Counted from the stretch's first letter, positions 26,275 through 37,380 are shown. The stretch is 64,000 nucleotides of DNA from Uloborus plumipes (GCA_038373865.1 JAXGGA010004754.1:1-64000), one strand, 5' to 3'. Notes: generated by a model not told the origin, from the sequence alone. Translations and numbers: made by a program.

Positions 26275-26666
26275 TATACTGCTGTTTGTAAAAATGCAAC
26301 ACTATGAAGGAATGTGTCAGCTGTATAAAACAAATGTCAGTCATACGATGTTATCCAAAATAGTAAAGTTTCAGAGTCATCAAGCATACGTTTCATGTAT
26401 CAATAGGTGGCTGTTGTCGGTCATTGAAAATAGTGCATCGTTATTTAATGCCTATTTGTGGAAAATAGTTCAGTACTTGTCAGCGCAGCCTAATTTCGTC
26501 TTTTAAAGCTGCAGGAAGCAGATCACGTGCGAGACGTCGACCAATCTAATGTCACACGTATTCAATAAGCTGCATATCTGGAGAATAAAGATTAGAGACG
26601 ATGTTGCATGCGCCGGGCTGAAAAAAAGCCTCAAATATTTCTTATAACTGGCACGCACCCTATTAA

Positions 26667-27429
26667 CACTTTGACTGCCATGGCTATCATATGTGATATC
26701 CAGTGATATTTCCGTTGAGACACTGGCTATCCGATATGATAGCCAGGGTGTTTCAACACTTCAGGCCATGGATATCAAAGATGTTATCAGTTACATGAAA
26801 ATCGTATTGAAGTTTGATTGTTGGGCTCCCTACGATGTGTTAGGTATACGTGGTTTGCGCAAATTGGTATATGTGACGATTTTATGAGCTAAGTTTTATG
26901 AAAAATTAAATATTTGGAACATGCAACAAAAAAGGGAATATATATAAATAGAGAGAGAGTATGTGATAAATATATATAAAATATCCGCGTCAGAATCAAA
27001 TAAATCAAAGTCTTCATCATCCCATGAATCATAGCATCTCATAGCCGCAGCTTCAATTTCTTCAGAAGTTAACTTTCTCTTGCTCATTGTAATAAAAATT
27101 CAAATAATTCTAACCTAAACAAAATAATATAAATAAAATAATAAAAACATAAACATAAATAAAAAAGTTTATTGATAAATGACGAATTTAGCTGGCTATC
27201 AAATAAGATAGCTATGGCAACGCATGGAAGAATTTACACTAGCTTTCGTGGTGTGCTTTGGCTATCATTTTTGGTAGCCAGGATGAAAATCTCCCCATGT
27301 GTTACAAAATGAGTCAGATTGAAAAATATTGTTTTTATATATAGTTTTATGTTGAAAAAAATACAAATTACACAAAAAAAGTTTGGCCCCGTGGTGAACA
27401 TTTGCAATTTTGGCTTGGCAGTCAAAGTG
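26667..27429 (-). mobile_element. PiggyBac-like deletion derivative
   Basis: The element is flanked by TTAA on both sides (26663-26666, 27430-27433), with ends CACTTTGACTGCCATGG and, inward from the right, CACTTTGACTGCCAAGC. TTAA plus a CAC-type end is piggyBac-like. Near both termini GGCTATC and GATAGCC words recur (about 26683, 26725, 27190, 27257), probably subterminal binding repeats. It retains the transposase start on the minus strand but lacks the rest, so it is an internally deleted, nonautonomous copy. Confidence 0.85.
26896..27087 (-). pseudogene. PiggyBac-type transposase N-terminal remnant
   Basis: From the ATG at 27087 the minus-strand frame encodes MSKRKLTSEEIEAA followed by an acidic stretch (DSWDDEDFDLFDSDAD), the usual disordered acidic N-terminus of piggyBac transposases. 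After about 36 codons the sequence becomes hydrophobic, AT-driven and unrelated, which marks the deletion junction. The catalytic core and Cys-rich finger are gone. The open frame ends at 26896 by chance. Confidence 0.7.
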
Positions 27430-28839
27430 TTAAACGATATGGTTAGAGATGCTTAGAACAAAGGAACGACTTCAGGCTTGAGAACTTCATGGACGTACTT
27501 GCTGCTACGCAGATGACTATCTCTTAGTAACAGCTGAGGCTATTCATGACATGAATTCGAACCCAGAACCATAACTCCATATATTAGGCCTCTATATAAT
27601 TTTATAACACACACTGGAAGACAGTTTTCACTAGCATCTGACATGAATGCGACCACCCTAGATATGCAATATAGAGCGGGATTCGTCCTTGAAAATAACT
27701 TGTTGCCAATTTTCCCGACAATCTTTGTCCTCGTGAGCTTCTTGCAGAAGCAACTTTAAATTGGCCATCCGTGTAAGGAGTCATACATACTGGATTCCGT
27801 GAGGGTAAATATAAGAAAACAACATTAGTAGATTTGTAAGAGTAAAACAACGTGTTTTCGACTGTCTGAAAAATGCTGTATGGTTATTGAATAGTATGAT
27901 GGCCAGATGTCTATCCTCGCACTCTGACGTTCCTTTGATTTCATACATTACCATTTTTTCAAGTTGCTTGGTATTCATCGGTCCACTGCTTCTATATTTG
28001 CATTGTATTGGAACTGTAAAGTTAGATACGTCCTGATATTGAGCAAAAAGAAAAAATATGTATATATATTTTTTAAGCGCAATGGTACTCCCCAGTTTAA
28101 TGTCAGTAAGTTGTTAAAATATTACCCATATTTCCTCGTTAAGGATTACTTATTTATCGCGAAACAATTGTATCTGAGCTGAACCATATTATACAGGGTG
28201 TCCACTCCTATCGTGGACCAATAGCTAATTTCTTAACCGTTAGAGATAAGCATATAGTTCATTTAGGAAAAAATCTCTAAATTACGAAAGGAATTTTGGG
28301 TCTATTCAATGTTTTTCAAAAAATCAAATTTTGAAAGAGTTACGAAATTTAGATTTTTATACAGCCCCCAGTCCTATCAATCATATTTAGTAAAACATTC
28401 TTGACACTGTAACGTTTAAAACTAAAAAAAAATCACTCTTCTACGACAAAAATTGACCGAGTTATGACGTTTTGAAAAATCAAGATTTTGAAAGATTTCG
28501 CATACGGTCCCTTAAGCGATCTCTCGATGACGTCATGAAATAATTCAAAATCTTGATTTTTCAAAACGTCATAACTCGGTCAATTTTTGTGGTAGAACAG
28601 TGATTTTTTTTTAGTTTTAAACGTTACAGTGTCAAGAATGTTTTACTAAATATGATTGATAGGACTGGGGGGCTGTATAAAAATCTAAATTTCGTAACTC
28701 TTTCAAAATTTGATTTTTTGAAAAACATCGAATAGACCCAAAATTCCTTTCGTAATTTAGAGATTTTTTCCTAAATGAACTATATGCTTATCTCTAACGG
28801 TTAAGAAATTAGCTATTGGTCCACGATAGGAGTGGACAC

Positions 28840-31683
28840 TAGGGTGGGTCGAAAAAAAAAAATTATTTTTTTTCGAAACGCTATACCGCGGAAAACTTGC
28901 CTCTAGGGTAGGTAAGTAAAATGCAGATTAAACAGAGGAAAAATATTGAGTCCCCAGCTAGCGCATTGTACTTGAAATTTCGATATTTTTTTGAAAATTA
29001 AGTCATTTTCCAATTTTTTTTGCAATACTAAGTCAATAATATTTTATTCCGCTACAGTGAAAATCCTTTACTAAAATGGTTGAAAAACCCATAAAGAACA
29101 TTAACTGGTCAAAATCGTTCAATTTGCGCTGGCGCAAAAGACTCAAAAATCGGTAGATTATTGCGTTTCATGCTCGCAGCAATTCTAGTCGGCCTCGTTG
29201 CCCGGTGAATGGCAGTCATTACTGTTCAATGTATCAAGCTTTTCAATGCATTTCCCACATGGAAATTAGTTCGTCCAAGGAATTTGAAAATGAAATTGAT
29301 AAAAACTAGGCATAAAGATTCTGAATAGCACGCTTGAACTAAGTCACCTCGGCAGATGCGCATAATATTGAAAAATACTGCATTGAACTGTGATCGCTCC
29401 AGAATTTCGAGCAGAACAACGGCCGTTGAAGCTTTAAGTATGATGAAAGATATGAATATCGTTACTAATGACGGCCACTCTCACATTATTAACAAAAGTA
29501 AAATTAGAAGGGAAAAAAGCATAACGTAGTGAACTTTAAAACCAATGCATTGAAGAACGCAGTCCGCTCTAAGGACTTTTTTTGATGGAAGGACGAATAA
29601 CGCCCTTGTAATTCCGAACATTAACCAAAAACACTTAAAACCCCAGCCATACATAAAACAGTAACATTATTCTTTAATTAAAAAACATGGATCTGTGTGT
29701 TTGTTGGTCACGTTACACCATTAAGTAAAACTGCTCAGAACATTGTTGATAGCATTATCTCTAATCTGACTGAGTGTCGTTTTTCCTTAGACGAACTAGA
29801 TGTATAAAAGTTACGCCACAGTTACTAACTAGGGTTGGAGAAAATATTTATGTGTTTTATAGAACAACAAAACACCTCTACAGTGGGGAGTTTGCCTTTG
29901 CACTTTAACGAGTTGTCTTTGTAGAGCATTTGTTCCAAGCCTTAAAATGTGAAACGACTATGCTAAAATCATTTAGTAGCTAATTAGTATCCATCTTCAT
30001 AAGTGCAAAAAACTTCCAATACTGGATTTTGAAGTACCAGGCATTGATTCCAATTTGTAAACAAAGAGCAACAATACCTGTGTGCATAAGTTCTGTTATA
30101 AAGTCAGCCAGCTGCACTGTGAACTTGACTGCTCGCGAACCAGGTCCTCGTTCCCACTCACGATGGATGACAACAGCTAACAGTTTTGAGACTATAGAAA
30201 CATCTTCAGATAATCACAAACTGTTAGTATGTTTTTATTTTCAATCATACATGTTTGTATGGCTCAAATTAAAAAAAAAAGCCAGTACATAACAGATGGT
30301 CCTACACATATTTTTGAAGCAAATCAAATCCATAAGATTGCTATGGGAGAATTTGATTAGAGTAGTTGATCCTGTGATTTAAAGAAATGCATTGTTTGCC
30401 CATCCAGAGCACTTGCTTCTTAGGATGATAGTGGATGCAGGAAAATACATCAGTAAGTTAGGTTTCAGAAAATTATAAAAACTGGAAAATAATCCCGCGA
30501 ACCAGAATCAATAAGGTATTTTCGGTCTTAAAAATTAGCCTTCAGGCAACGAACTGCACAGAAATAATTAATCGGATCACTATTACACTTACACCACTTC
30601 CATTTTTTCCGAAGAGTTTCTGATGATTAATCGTGGGCTAAAATAACTGCTGGTGAAACTGGTGACAGATGGGTAAGTTCTTATTTAACACAAAACAGCT
30701 AAAAAAATCGTCTTCGGAAGAACCGAGATGGTTTAATAAGATCTACCCTTTTAATCAAAAGATTCAACGCCAATGTTTTGCAGCAAGTACAGCTTCGACT
30801 TAAACACACAAAAATAGTGAGACTTTTGCAATGCAGTAAATATGTTACTGTAATAAAAAGACAAGATTAATGTGCTCTTTTAGTACCTTTTCTATGCTTA
30901 CTTCATTACAATAAACTGTAGTGTAAAATAAAAAAGTAGTTATCTTTTAACACACAGAGCTCAGAATAATTTACTACATGTTCCTTTAAGGTTCTAGTAT
31001 GTACCTTAAATGCAATAATTTACCGATTTCTGAGTCTTTTGCTCTGCCGCAAATTGAATGATTTTAACCGGTTAACATTCATCATACTTGAAGCTTCAAC
31101 AGCCGTTGCTCTGCTCGAAATTCTGGAGCGATCACAGGTCAATGCAGTATTTTTCAATATCATGCGCATCTGCCAAGGTAACTTAGTTCGAGCGTGCTAT
31201 TCAGAATCTTTATGCCCAGTTTTTATCAATTTATTTTCAAATTCCTCGGACGAACTAATTTCCATGTGGGAAATGCGTTGAAAAGCTTGATACATTGAAC
31301 AGTAATGAATGTCATTCACCGGGCAACGAGGCCGACTAGAATTGCTGCGATCATGAAACGCAATAATTTACCGATTTTTGAGTCTTTTGCACCACCGCAA
31401 ATTAAACGATTTTGACCAGTTAACATTCTTTATGTGTTTTTCAACCATTTTAGTAAAGGATTTTCACTGTAGTGGAATAAAATATTATTGACTTAGTATT
31501 GCAAAAAAATTTGGAAAATAGCTTAATTTTCGAAAAAAATCGAAATTTCAAGTACAATGCGCTAGCTGGGGACTCAATATTTTTCCTCTGTTTAATCTGC
31601 ATTTTACTTACCTACCCTAGAGGCAAGTTTTCCGCGGTATAGCGTTTCGAAAAAAAATAATTATTTTTTTTCGACCCACCCTA
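28840..31683 (+). mobile_element. TAGGGTG foldback transposon A (8-bp TSD, long inverted arms)
   Basis: The ends are TAGGGTGGGTCGAAAA and its inverted copy. The exact 8-bp target duplication is GTGGACAC (28832-28839, 31684-31691). The terminal arms run about 620 bp each (28840-29465 and about 31060-31683) and match with scattered differences. The interior carries a decayed gene on the plus strand. The element sits in the right terminus of a palindromic MITE and is younger than it. It shares end sequence, duplication length and coding remnant type with 56141-62763, and partly with 39728-40745. Confidence 0.88.
29330..30660 (+). pseudogene. Decayed transposase-like gene of the TAGGGTG family (element A)
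   Basis: Conserved blocks appear in order but in shifting frames: IINKSKIRREK (29485), FFDGR (29578), HYSLIKKHGS (29665), GHVTPLSKTAQNIVDSII (from 29706), an intact run to SLDELD, then LHFNELSL (29898), REPGPRSHSRWMTTAN (30134-30181), DGPTHIFEA (30295) and FAHPEHLLLRMIVD (30395-30436). From memory these blocks belong to a multi-copy uncharacterised protein family in arthropod genomes. The layout of Asp blocks, a C-x-x-H-like block (here V-C-L-x-H-F-N-E-L) and an RW block parallels the RNase H fold of hAT transposases, which fits the 8-bp duplication. At least five frameshifts and several stops make it inactive. The name and superfamily are inference. Confidence 0.6.
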
Positions 31684-31714
31684 GTGGACACCCTGTATAT
31701 TTGATTTTTATTAA

Positions 31715-33088
31715 GAGTAAGAATCTGAGAAACTGTCACGCCTAGCATTATGAGTTGATTCATGATCTCTCAGATTTTCTCCCAAAAATTACCAAATGTT
31801 TATTATCTTAATGAAAAACCAAATCCAGAATGTTTTGCTCTAAAGTTGAGTTGTTTAGTTTTCATGGATCCCTAAAGATGAAGGTGCGGCATCAAAAATT
31901 AAGCGGATTTTCAATACATGGAAGTTGCCGTGAGCCAAAACTCTTACCAGGAACTGTTTAACTCCAATTTTCTTTTTGTATATGGAGTATAGAAGGTTGA
32001 AACTTTACAAAATGAATGTTAAATTTGTCGTAAGTTGTTGCCGTAAGGTCAGTGAAGGCCCTCAAAACAAGGCATTTTTGACGTTTTTTTAGCGTTTTTG
32101 AGGTCCAAAAACAGCTTGTACATTTCAGTTGGCACGGCAAAAGTAGTGTCGTTTGAAAGACCAGTGTAAGCATTTTAAAATAATGTATAAATAACCGAGA
32201 AAAGTTCAACGTGCTTTTAGTTGCGTAAGGCCGAAATATGAAAAATGTCATATTTTACCGATATTCAAACGGTCATAACTTCCTCTGCCAACAACATATT
32301 GAATTTTTTTTTTTGCTAATATCATACTCTATTCTTTGTCTTAACAGAACAGTTGAGTCCTTTGAGGCGAAATGTGAAATTTTTTTTTACAAAAAATGTA
32401 CAGGAAAAAATAAATTTTTTGTAAAAAATTGTTTCACATTTCGCCTCAAAGGACTCAACTGTTCTGTTGAGACAAAGAATAGAGTATTGGTACATTGGCA
32501 AAAAAAATATTCCAATATGTTGTTGTCAGAGGAAGTTATGACCGTTTGAATATCGGTAAAATATGACATTTTTCATATTTCGTCCTTACGCAACTAAAAG
32601 CACGTTGAACTTTCCTCGGTTGTTTATACATTATTTTAAAGTGCTTACACTGGTCTTTCAAACCACACTACTTTTGCCGTGCCAACTGAAATATACAAGC
32701 TCGTTTTTGGACCTCAAAAACGCTAAAAAACGTCAAAAATGCCTTGTTTTGAGGGCCTTCACTGACCTTACGGCAACAACTTACACCAAATTTAACATTC
32801 ATTTTGTAAAGTTTCAACCTTCTGTACTCCATATACAAAAAGAAAATTGGAGTTAAATAGTTCCTGGTAAGAGTTTTGGCTCACGGCAACTTCCATGTCT
32901 TGAAAATCCGCTTAGTTTTTGATGCCGCACCTTCATCTTTAGGGGTCCATAAAAACTAAACAACTCAACTTTAGAGCAAAACATTCTGGATTTGGTCTTT
33001 CATTAAGATAATAAACATTTGGTAATTTTTGGGAGAAAATCTGAGAGCTCATGAATCACAGACGTGACACTCTCTCAGATTCTTGCTC
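31715..33088. mobile_element. 1.37-kb near-perfect palindrome flanked by TTAA (Sola3-like?)
   Basis: The arms, about 680 bp each, meet near 32403 with almost no spacer. The ends are GAGTAAGAATCTGAGA and, inward from the right, GAGCAAGAATCTGAGA, both next to TTAA (31711-31714, 33089-33092). A TTAA target and 5'-GAG ends with very long inverted repeats recall Sola3 elements; that assignment is tentative. The open frames on either side of the centre are mirror images produced by the palindrome and are not genes. Confidence 0.7.
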
Positions 33089-33242
33089 TTAAAGTTATAG
33101 ATTTTTTTTTTGCTTGTGTATATTACATTCTAATTCTTAAAAAGACTTATTGACCAGTAAGCATTTAAAAAGAAGAACAGAAAATACTTAAATACAAAAG
33201 TTGGATATTTACGTCCGCAATTCGTTTGCCTTACTTTTAATC

Positions 33243-33567
33243 CTCAAGAGACATCATTTGTGACATAAAACAAGCAAAACACGATCCAGAATGTAGCGCA
33301 CTTTTACACCGGAGATGTTTGCCCTGTCCTAAGAGAACAAAAGTCCCATTAGTGGCATTGGTGCTACTTAGTTCCTACAAAATAGGGCTTAATATGTCTT
33401 GTACAGAACAATGCTTTCCTCCAATTACAGTTGCTTTTTCTGAATCGAATGGGAATTTAATCACAAAAGATTTTCGTGCTATAGTAAAAAGAAACAAAGG
33501 TAAAATTTTAAAAGTTCCTTCTGATCTGGAATTTAACGGTATTTGGAAATCAAGAGCAGAAGTATAA
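33243..33567 (+). other. Unassigned open frame, possible terminal exon
   Basis: An open frame of 108 codons runs from just after a TAA at 33240 to a TAA at 33565. It lies in a stretch without obvious repeat structure. The peptide has a Cys-containing first half (DPECSALLHRRCLPCPKRT) and a polar second half (ITKDFRAIVKRNKGKILKV). Codon composition is less AT-driven than most frames here. A pyrimidine-rich TTTAATCCTCAAG lies just upstream and could serve as an acceptor. I recognise no family, and it could equally be a fragment of a repeat. Confidence 0.25.
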
Positions 33568-33585
33568 AAAGTAAACAAAACAAAA

Positions 33586-33588
<3 letters not shown>

Positions 33589-33616
<28 letters not shown>
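33589..33616. repeat. (TA)n microsatellite, short
   Basis: About 14 TA units following the open frame. Confidence 0.9.
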
Positions 33617-33621
<5 letters not shown>

Positions 33622-34230
33622 GGAGCACTTTTTTTTAAACGTATACAATCATTTTATAGATTTTTTTGTGAAAATATAGCTATCATTTACGAATATATAA
33701 GAATTTCTTTTGAAGTATCAATCCAGTTCGCCTTTTTTAAGTTCTGGCTTACGAAACTTCCAGGAAATTTGAAAGCATACAAGATGTTTTTTTTTTGTCT
33801 TTTTAAGTTTAATAAATTTAAAATTTGAAATAAACATTTTTAAATGAAATTTGTTGAAATGGGGTGATATGAGAGCAGATGGTACAAAATTGGGTACGTA
33901 TTATGAATGAAGCAGTCGGATTTCACTTTCTTCGCTAAAACACTTTCTATCAGGCCAATCATTTCAAGTTTTTAAAGGGGGGGGGGGGCAAACACAATGC
34001 AATTTCATCAGAAAAGAGCAAAAACCACGCCCCCCTTTACATGGAAATACATTGAGTTCTCAAAGCCATTGGGACAATTGACGCCCTCCCCCACGTCCCC
34101 CCTAAATGACGGGCCTGCTTTCTATCACAAAAAAAGTTTTTTTTTTTTTGTGAAGAAAAACTCCTCATGCACCACAAAGTATAACATGAGGCTTACAGAA
34201 GTAAGTAAAGTAACCACAAAATTTAACAAA
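33617..34230. other. AT-rich DNA with a G10 run, nothing recognised
   Basis: No gene is supported. A G run lies at 33977-33988, next to C-rich words at 34070-34110. Confidence 0.4.
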
Positions 34231-34251
34231 ACAAATTACACATTTAAACTA

Positions 34252-34472
34252 GCACGACAAAAACACAATGAAGAAGTAAATCAAAAACACAATCAAGGTA
34301 AAATTAGTCAAAACAACATATTACACAATCAAAAAGTACGACAAAACACAATGAAGAAGAAAATCAAAAACACAATCAAGATAAGTAATACAAAACAACA
34401 AAATACACAAACAAAAAGCACGACAAAAAACACGACAAAGACGCAAATCAAAAACACAACCAAGAAAAAGTA
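34252..34472 (-). repeat. Tandem repeat in the 3' region of the non-LTR element (about 84-bp unit)
   Basis: About 2.7 units of an A/C-rich sequence repeat, each beginning near a YACGACAAAA word (34253, 34337, 34420) and containing AAATCAAAAACACAA. The array lies just downstream of the coding end of the minus-strand retrotransposon, as 3' UTR arrays of some non-LTR elements do. Confidence 0.7.
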
Positions 34473-34517
34473 AGAAAAACAAAAACAAACAACCCAGGAA
34501 ACAAAAAAAAAAAAAAA

Positions 34518-35885
34518 TCAAAGTCTCAAAGACAGAAGAAAAGTCCTAAAAACAGCAAGTCTCTCAGTACTTCTTACGAGATCTGAAAAAACAGGAGGCC
34601 AACAACAGGATAGATTTGCCAAATTTTTCCTAAAGACAGTTCTGGCCCTGGCATATAACTTGCAGCTCAGAAGTAAATGCTGTACGTCTCCCTCAGCTTC
34701 ACCACAAATACAAAGCTTACAGTCCACCAACTTAAAGCGAAATAAATAGCTGTTAAAGCCTCCGTGTCCAGTTAGAACTTGAGTCATCAAGAAATCGGTG
34801 GAAAAACGCTTGCAACTAAGGCGATGGAAAATAGTTGGGAAAAATCTCTTTGTCCACCGTGCTTTCGATGAAGCAAGAAATTCCCCATTCCAGGCCAAAG
34901 CTGTTTTTTCCTTTGCACTATATTTCCAATGAGAAGACGGAACAGACATCGCCAAACTGACATCAAAATGTGTTGCCCCTTTCGCGAGCTCATCCGCTCT
35001 CTCATTTCCATAATTCCCACTGTGTCCTCGAACATAGGAGAAGATGATCTCCGCCGTTCCTTCGAGACCATGCAGAATACTGTTCTTCCACGACGAGTTT
35101 CTCTGAAGTGGACAAGTCACGTAAGAGAAGGAGGGAGGAAAGTGAATCACTGCACACCAGAAACTTGTACGGCGAATTCTCGTCTATATACTTCTGGATC
35201 CACTTTACAGCTAGATTTAGACTTAAAAGCTCAGCCTGGAATACAGAGCATTCATTCCGTATGCGGTACTGGCAAGCAGACTTTTCTATTCCATCCTCGT
35301 AGACCACTAAGGCAAGGCCCACCTTTCCTTCCAATTTGCTGCCGTCCGTAAAGCAAATAACTGTATAGTCTTGCAAATTAACATCACCGTAATTTAAAAA
35401 AGGAGCAGGTTTTCTGCATGCAGGGTGCGGCAAACAAGAGAGAGGGAGATTCCCATCCAATGTGTCACAGAGATTAGCCTTTGTGCAGTTGTCTTTGGCT
35501 TGAATACAGTTCAAAATGAGCAAATCCAAGGGCGGAAAACCAGAAATGGCAAAAGCTGCATCATAACTGACAGTTCGATATCCTCGTATAATACGAAGAA
35601 GAAACCTTCTTTGGATTCTTCTCAAAAGCTTGCAATTAACTTTCTTTCGTAACGAGTTTCCCCACACTCTTGAAGCGTAAGAAATTACAGGAGCGATACC
35701 TTGCTTATAAACTAGCTCGAGGACATTTGTTTTAAGGCCAAACTTGTTTTTAGAGACCCGTAGTAAACCGAGAAGAATTTTTTCACATTTATTCGAGACA
35801 TAAGAAATGTGTTCTTTCCAATGCAGTTTATGGTCAAGAACAACGCAAAAAAGTTTGAAAATTTCACCTGTATTGGAGATTCCAT
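34518..35885 (-). pseudogene. LINE pol C-terminal part: RT thumb, RNase H, CCHC-like tail (frameshifted)
   Basis: Reading starts within the RT at VVLDHKLHWKEHISYV (about 35840), continues through VISYASRVWGNSLR (about 35660) and the connection, then RNase H: FTDGSK (first Asp, about 35345), FQAELLSL (Glu, 35231), VCSDSLSSL (second Asp, about 35147). A frameshift near 35060-35110 moves the rest into another frame: YVRGHSGNYGNERADELAK (last Asp, about 35000) and a C-terminal C-x-C-x8-H-x4-C cluster (CICGEAEGDVQHLLLSC, about 34700). The stop is at 34518. The RNase H catalytic residues are all present across the shift. The RT catalytic domain and endonuclease are missing. Confidence 0.8.
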
Positions 35886-35890
35886 TTCAG

Positions 35891-37380
35891 TATAGTTTGC
35901 TAAAAAAATCTTTTTTTTTTTTTAAATATCTATTCGGTATTTAAAAGATACTACTAGATGGCAAAAGGCCCGTGATACCGGAGATAATTACATCATTGAT
36001 TCAAAATAAGAACTTCATTTATTTGAAATAAAAATGACATTATTTTCTCGCCCCCTTAATAGATCTGAAACTTTGATAGATGAGTTCTGACTGTTGGCCA
36101 ACAAAAGCAAGGAAAAAATGCTCACAATAGCAAAATAAAATGCAAAATATAAATATAAGAATATGCATTATGCGAGTACAATCTTATATCTTTAAACGAG
36201 CAATTCTCGTATATATTTCAGATCTCGAAAACGGCTCTAACGATTTTGATAAAATTTTAAAACATCGGCGTTTTTTCTGTGAAAACGCGAGTTTTCACAA
36301 AAAACACCGTTTTTTGTGTCTTCATTCAAAGTTTGAGAAGCTTTCTTTCACCATTTTCCTTATGATTACTATCATTGTTACTGTTTCATAGCAACCGTCA
36401 TAGTTACCGTTTGATTATAACAATGGGGTTAATATTTAATCACATCAGCGAAATTTAAACTTTTATGGTATTTGGCAAACGAGTTTTGACAACACGTTAG
36501 AATTGTTATTGTTTTTGAAATGTTAATGGCCTACTGGAGAAAAGGGGCTCAGCATCCATTCTCACCAACCCCTCCCGCGCTTTCGGCGCCAAATGAAATG
36601 AAATGAAATAAAAAATGTTAAAGAGATCAATTAAAATAAAGTTATTGTGGTTTAATTTTACGGTGCACATCGTTTAAATAAGGTTGTGATAATGATATCT
36701 TGTTCAAATAAGGTTGTGATTTTTAAAATAAGTTACAGCTGTTTTAAATGCGTAATTTCCACCAAGGGCTTAAAAATGCTTTTCAAGTTTATCTAAATAA
36801 GAACTTCGAACTTTAGAAAAAAAACACGAGTTTACAAACCTCTTATTTTTTTATCGAGCTGTACCGGTCCCCAGATACTATACATATAAAAAATCAACTA
36901 GCAGGAGCAATTCTTTAAAAAAAACATTCGAAAAGTCTCAACAGCTCTTAATTTAAAGTCCGTATTGCTCATTTTATCCCCCCATATGATCTTGTTTAGC
37001 TCAGTGCGGAAATTCTATTTTGTTGCATAGCTTCCTGCAGGTGGCAGGGTAGGACATCATTTGACACATGTCCCTTCTGAATAATTACCAAATATTGCAG
37101 AAAATTTATTAAACCCTCTAAATATAACTAAAATTGCAATACGATTTAATTGCAAGACGTATAACCAACCGCCCCACAACTAGCATCAATTATCATTACA
37201 TATCATAATTAAAGTACAAGTTCCGAAAATTATTTTGGAGTGCGAACATAAGTCTCTAAAAGTCTTCATCAGATGGAAGTTAACAGTTCATAAGTAAAGT
37301 CAACGGTCCAAAAAAAAAAAAAAAAATCAGAGTAAGTAAAAATTTTCGTTTCAACGAGAAAAATAAACAAACAAGGTTGT
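35891..37380. other. Unassigned DNA with one repeat-like stretch
   Basis: The part at about 36150-36410 (ATATCTTTAAACGAGCAATT, then GATCTCGAAAACGGCTC) looks like the body of a dispersed arthropod repeat that I have seen before but cannot name. The rest has no gene that I can support. A run of A lies at 37311-37327. Confidence 0.35.

Larger units (their letters stand above)
26470..27800 (-). pseudogene. Tc1-like transposase relic (minus strand)
   Basis: Reading the minus strand across the nested element gives a first Asp block VIFKDESRS (about 27680), GVMVWG-like remains at about 27560, then, below the insertion, NLYSPDMQLIEYV (the Glu region, about 26570) and IGRRLARDLLPAALKDE (about 26530), the hallmark order of Tc1 proteins. 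The frame is interrupted by stops and indels throughout. It is a different, older subfamily than the pair at 21.8-24.6 kb, judging by both termini and protein. Confidence 0.65.
26275..28190 (-). mobile_element. Old Tc1-like element relic, split by a piggyBac MITE
   Basis: The left terminus, TATACTGCTGTTTGTAAAAATG followed by CAACACTATGAAGGAATG, is a diverged relative of the Tc1 termini at 21774 and 23183. The interior is a decayed Tc1 transposase on the minus strand. The TTAA-flanked element at 26667-27429 sits inside the coding part, between the regions of the second Asp and the Glu. The right terminus is not recognisable, and the relic probably runs up to the palindromic MITE at 28194. Many stops and indels indicate old age. 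Confidence 0.65.
28194..31695. mobile_element. Palindromic MITE, interrupted near its right end
   Basis: Ends are CAGGGTGTCCACTCCTATCG and its inverted copy, flanked by TA (28192-28193, 31696-31697), typical of mariner-type MITEs. The arms are about 300 bp each (28194-28492 and 28543-28839 plus 31692-31695) and nearly perfect, with a spacer of about 50 bp, so a transcript would fold into one long hairpin. A 2844-bp transposon with its 8-bp duplication is inserted 12 bp from the right end. The native length is about 650 bp. Confidence 0.8.
34240..35890 (-). mobile_element. 5'-truncated non-LTR retrotransposon with RNase H
   Basis: The minus strand carries the 3' third of a LINE-type pol gene followed by a T-rich 3' region and a tandem array. 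Similarity ends at about 35885 in the reverse transcriptase thumb, so the copy is 5'-truncated, as expected from aborted target-primed reverse transcription. RNase H after RT places it among I-, R1-, LOA- or related arthropod clades. I cannot fix the clade without alignment. Target duplications were not found with confidence. Confidence 0.75.

Noticed and set aside
31039..31281. 80-codon frame on the plus strand
   Set aside because: It lies in the right arm of element A and is the reverse complement of the left arm that carries the start of the decayed gene.
31958..32856. Pairs of similar open frames on opposite strands, looking like a duplicated gene
   Set aside because: They are the two arms of one palindrome; the peptides are mirror copies with no known motif.
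34252..34472. CRISPR-like array
   Set aside because: Units are adjacent, degenerate and without unique spacers, in eukaryotic LINE context.
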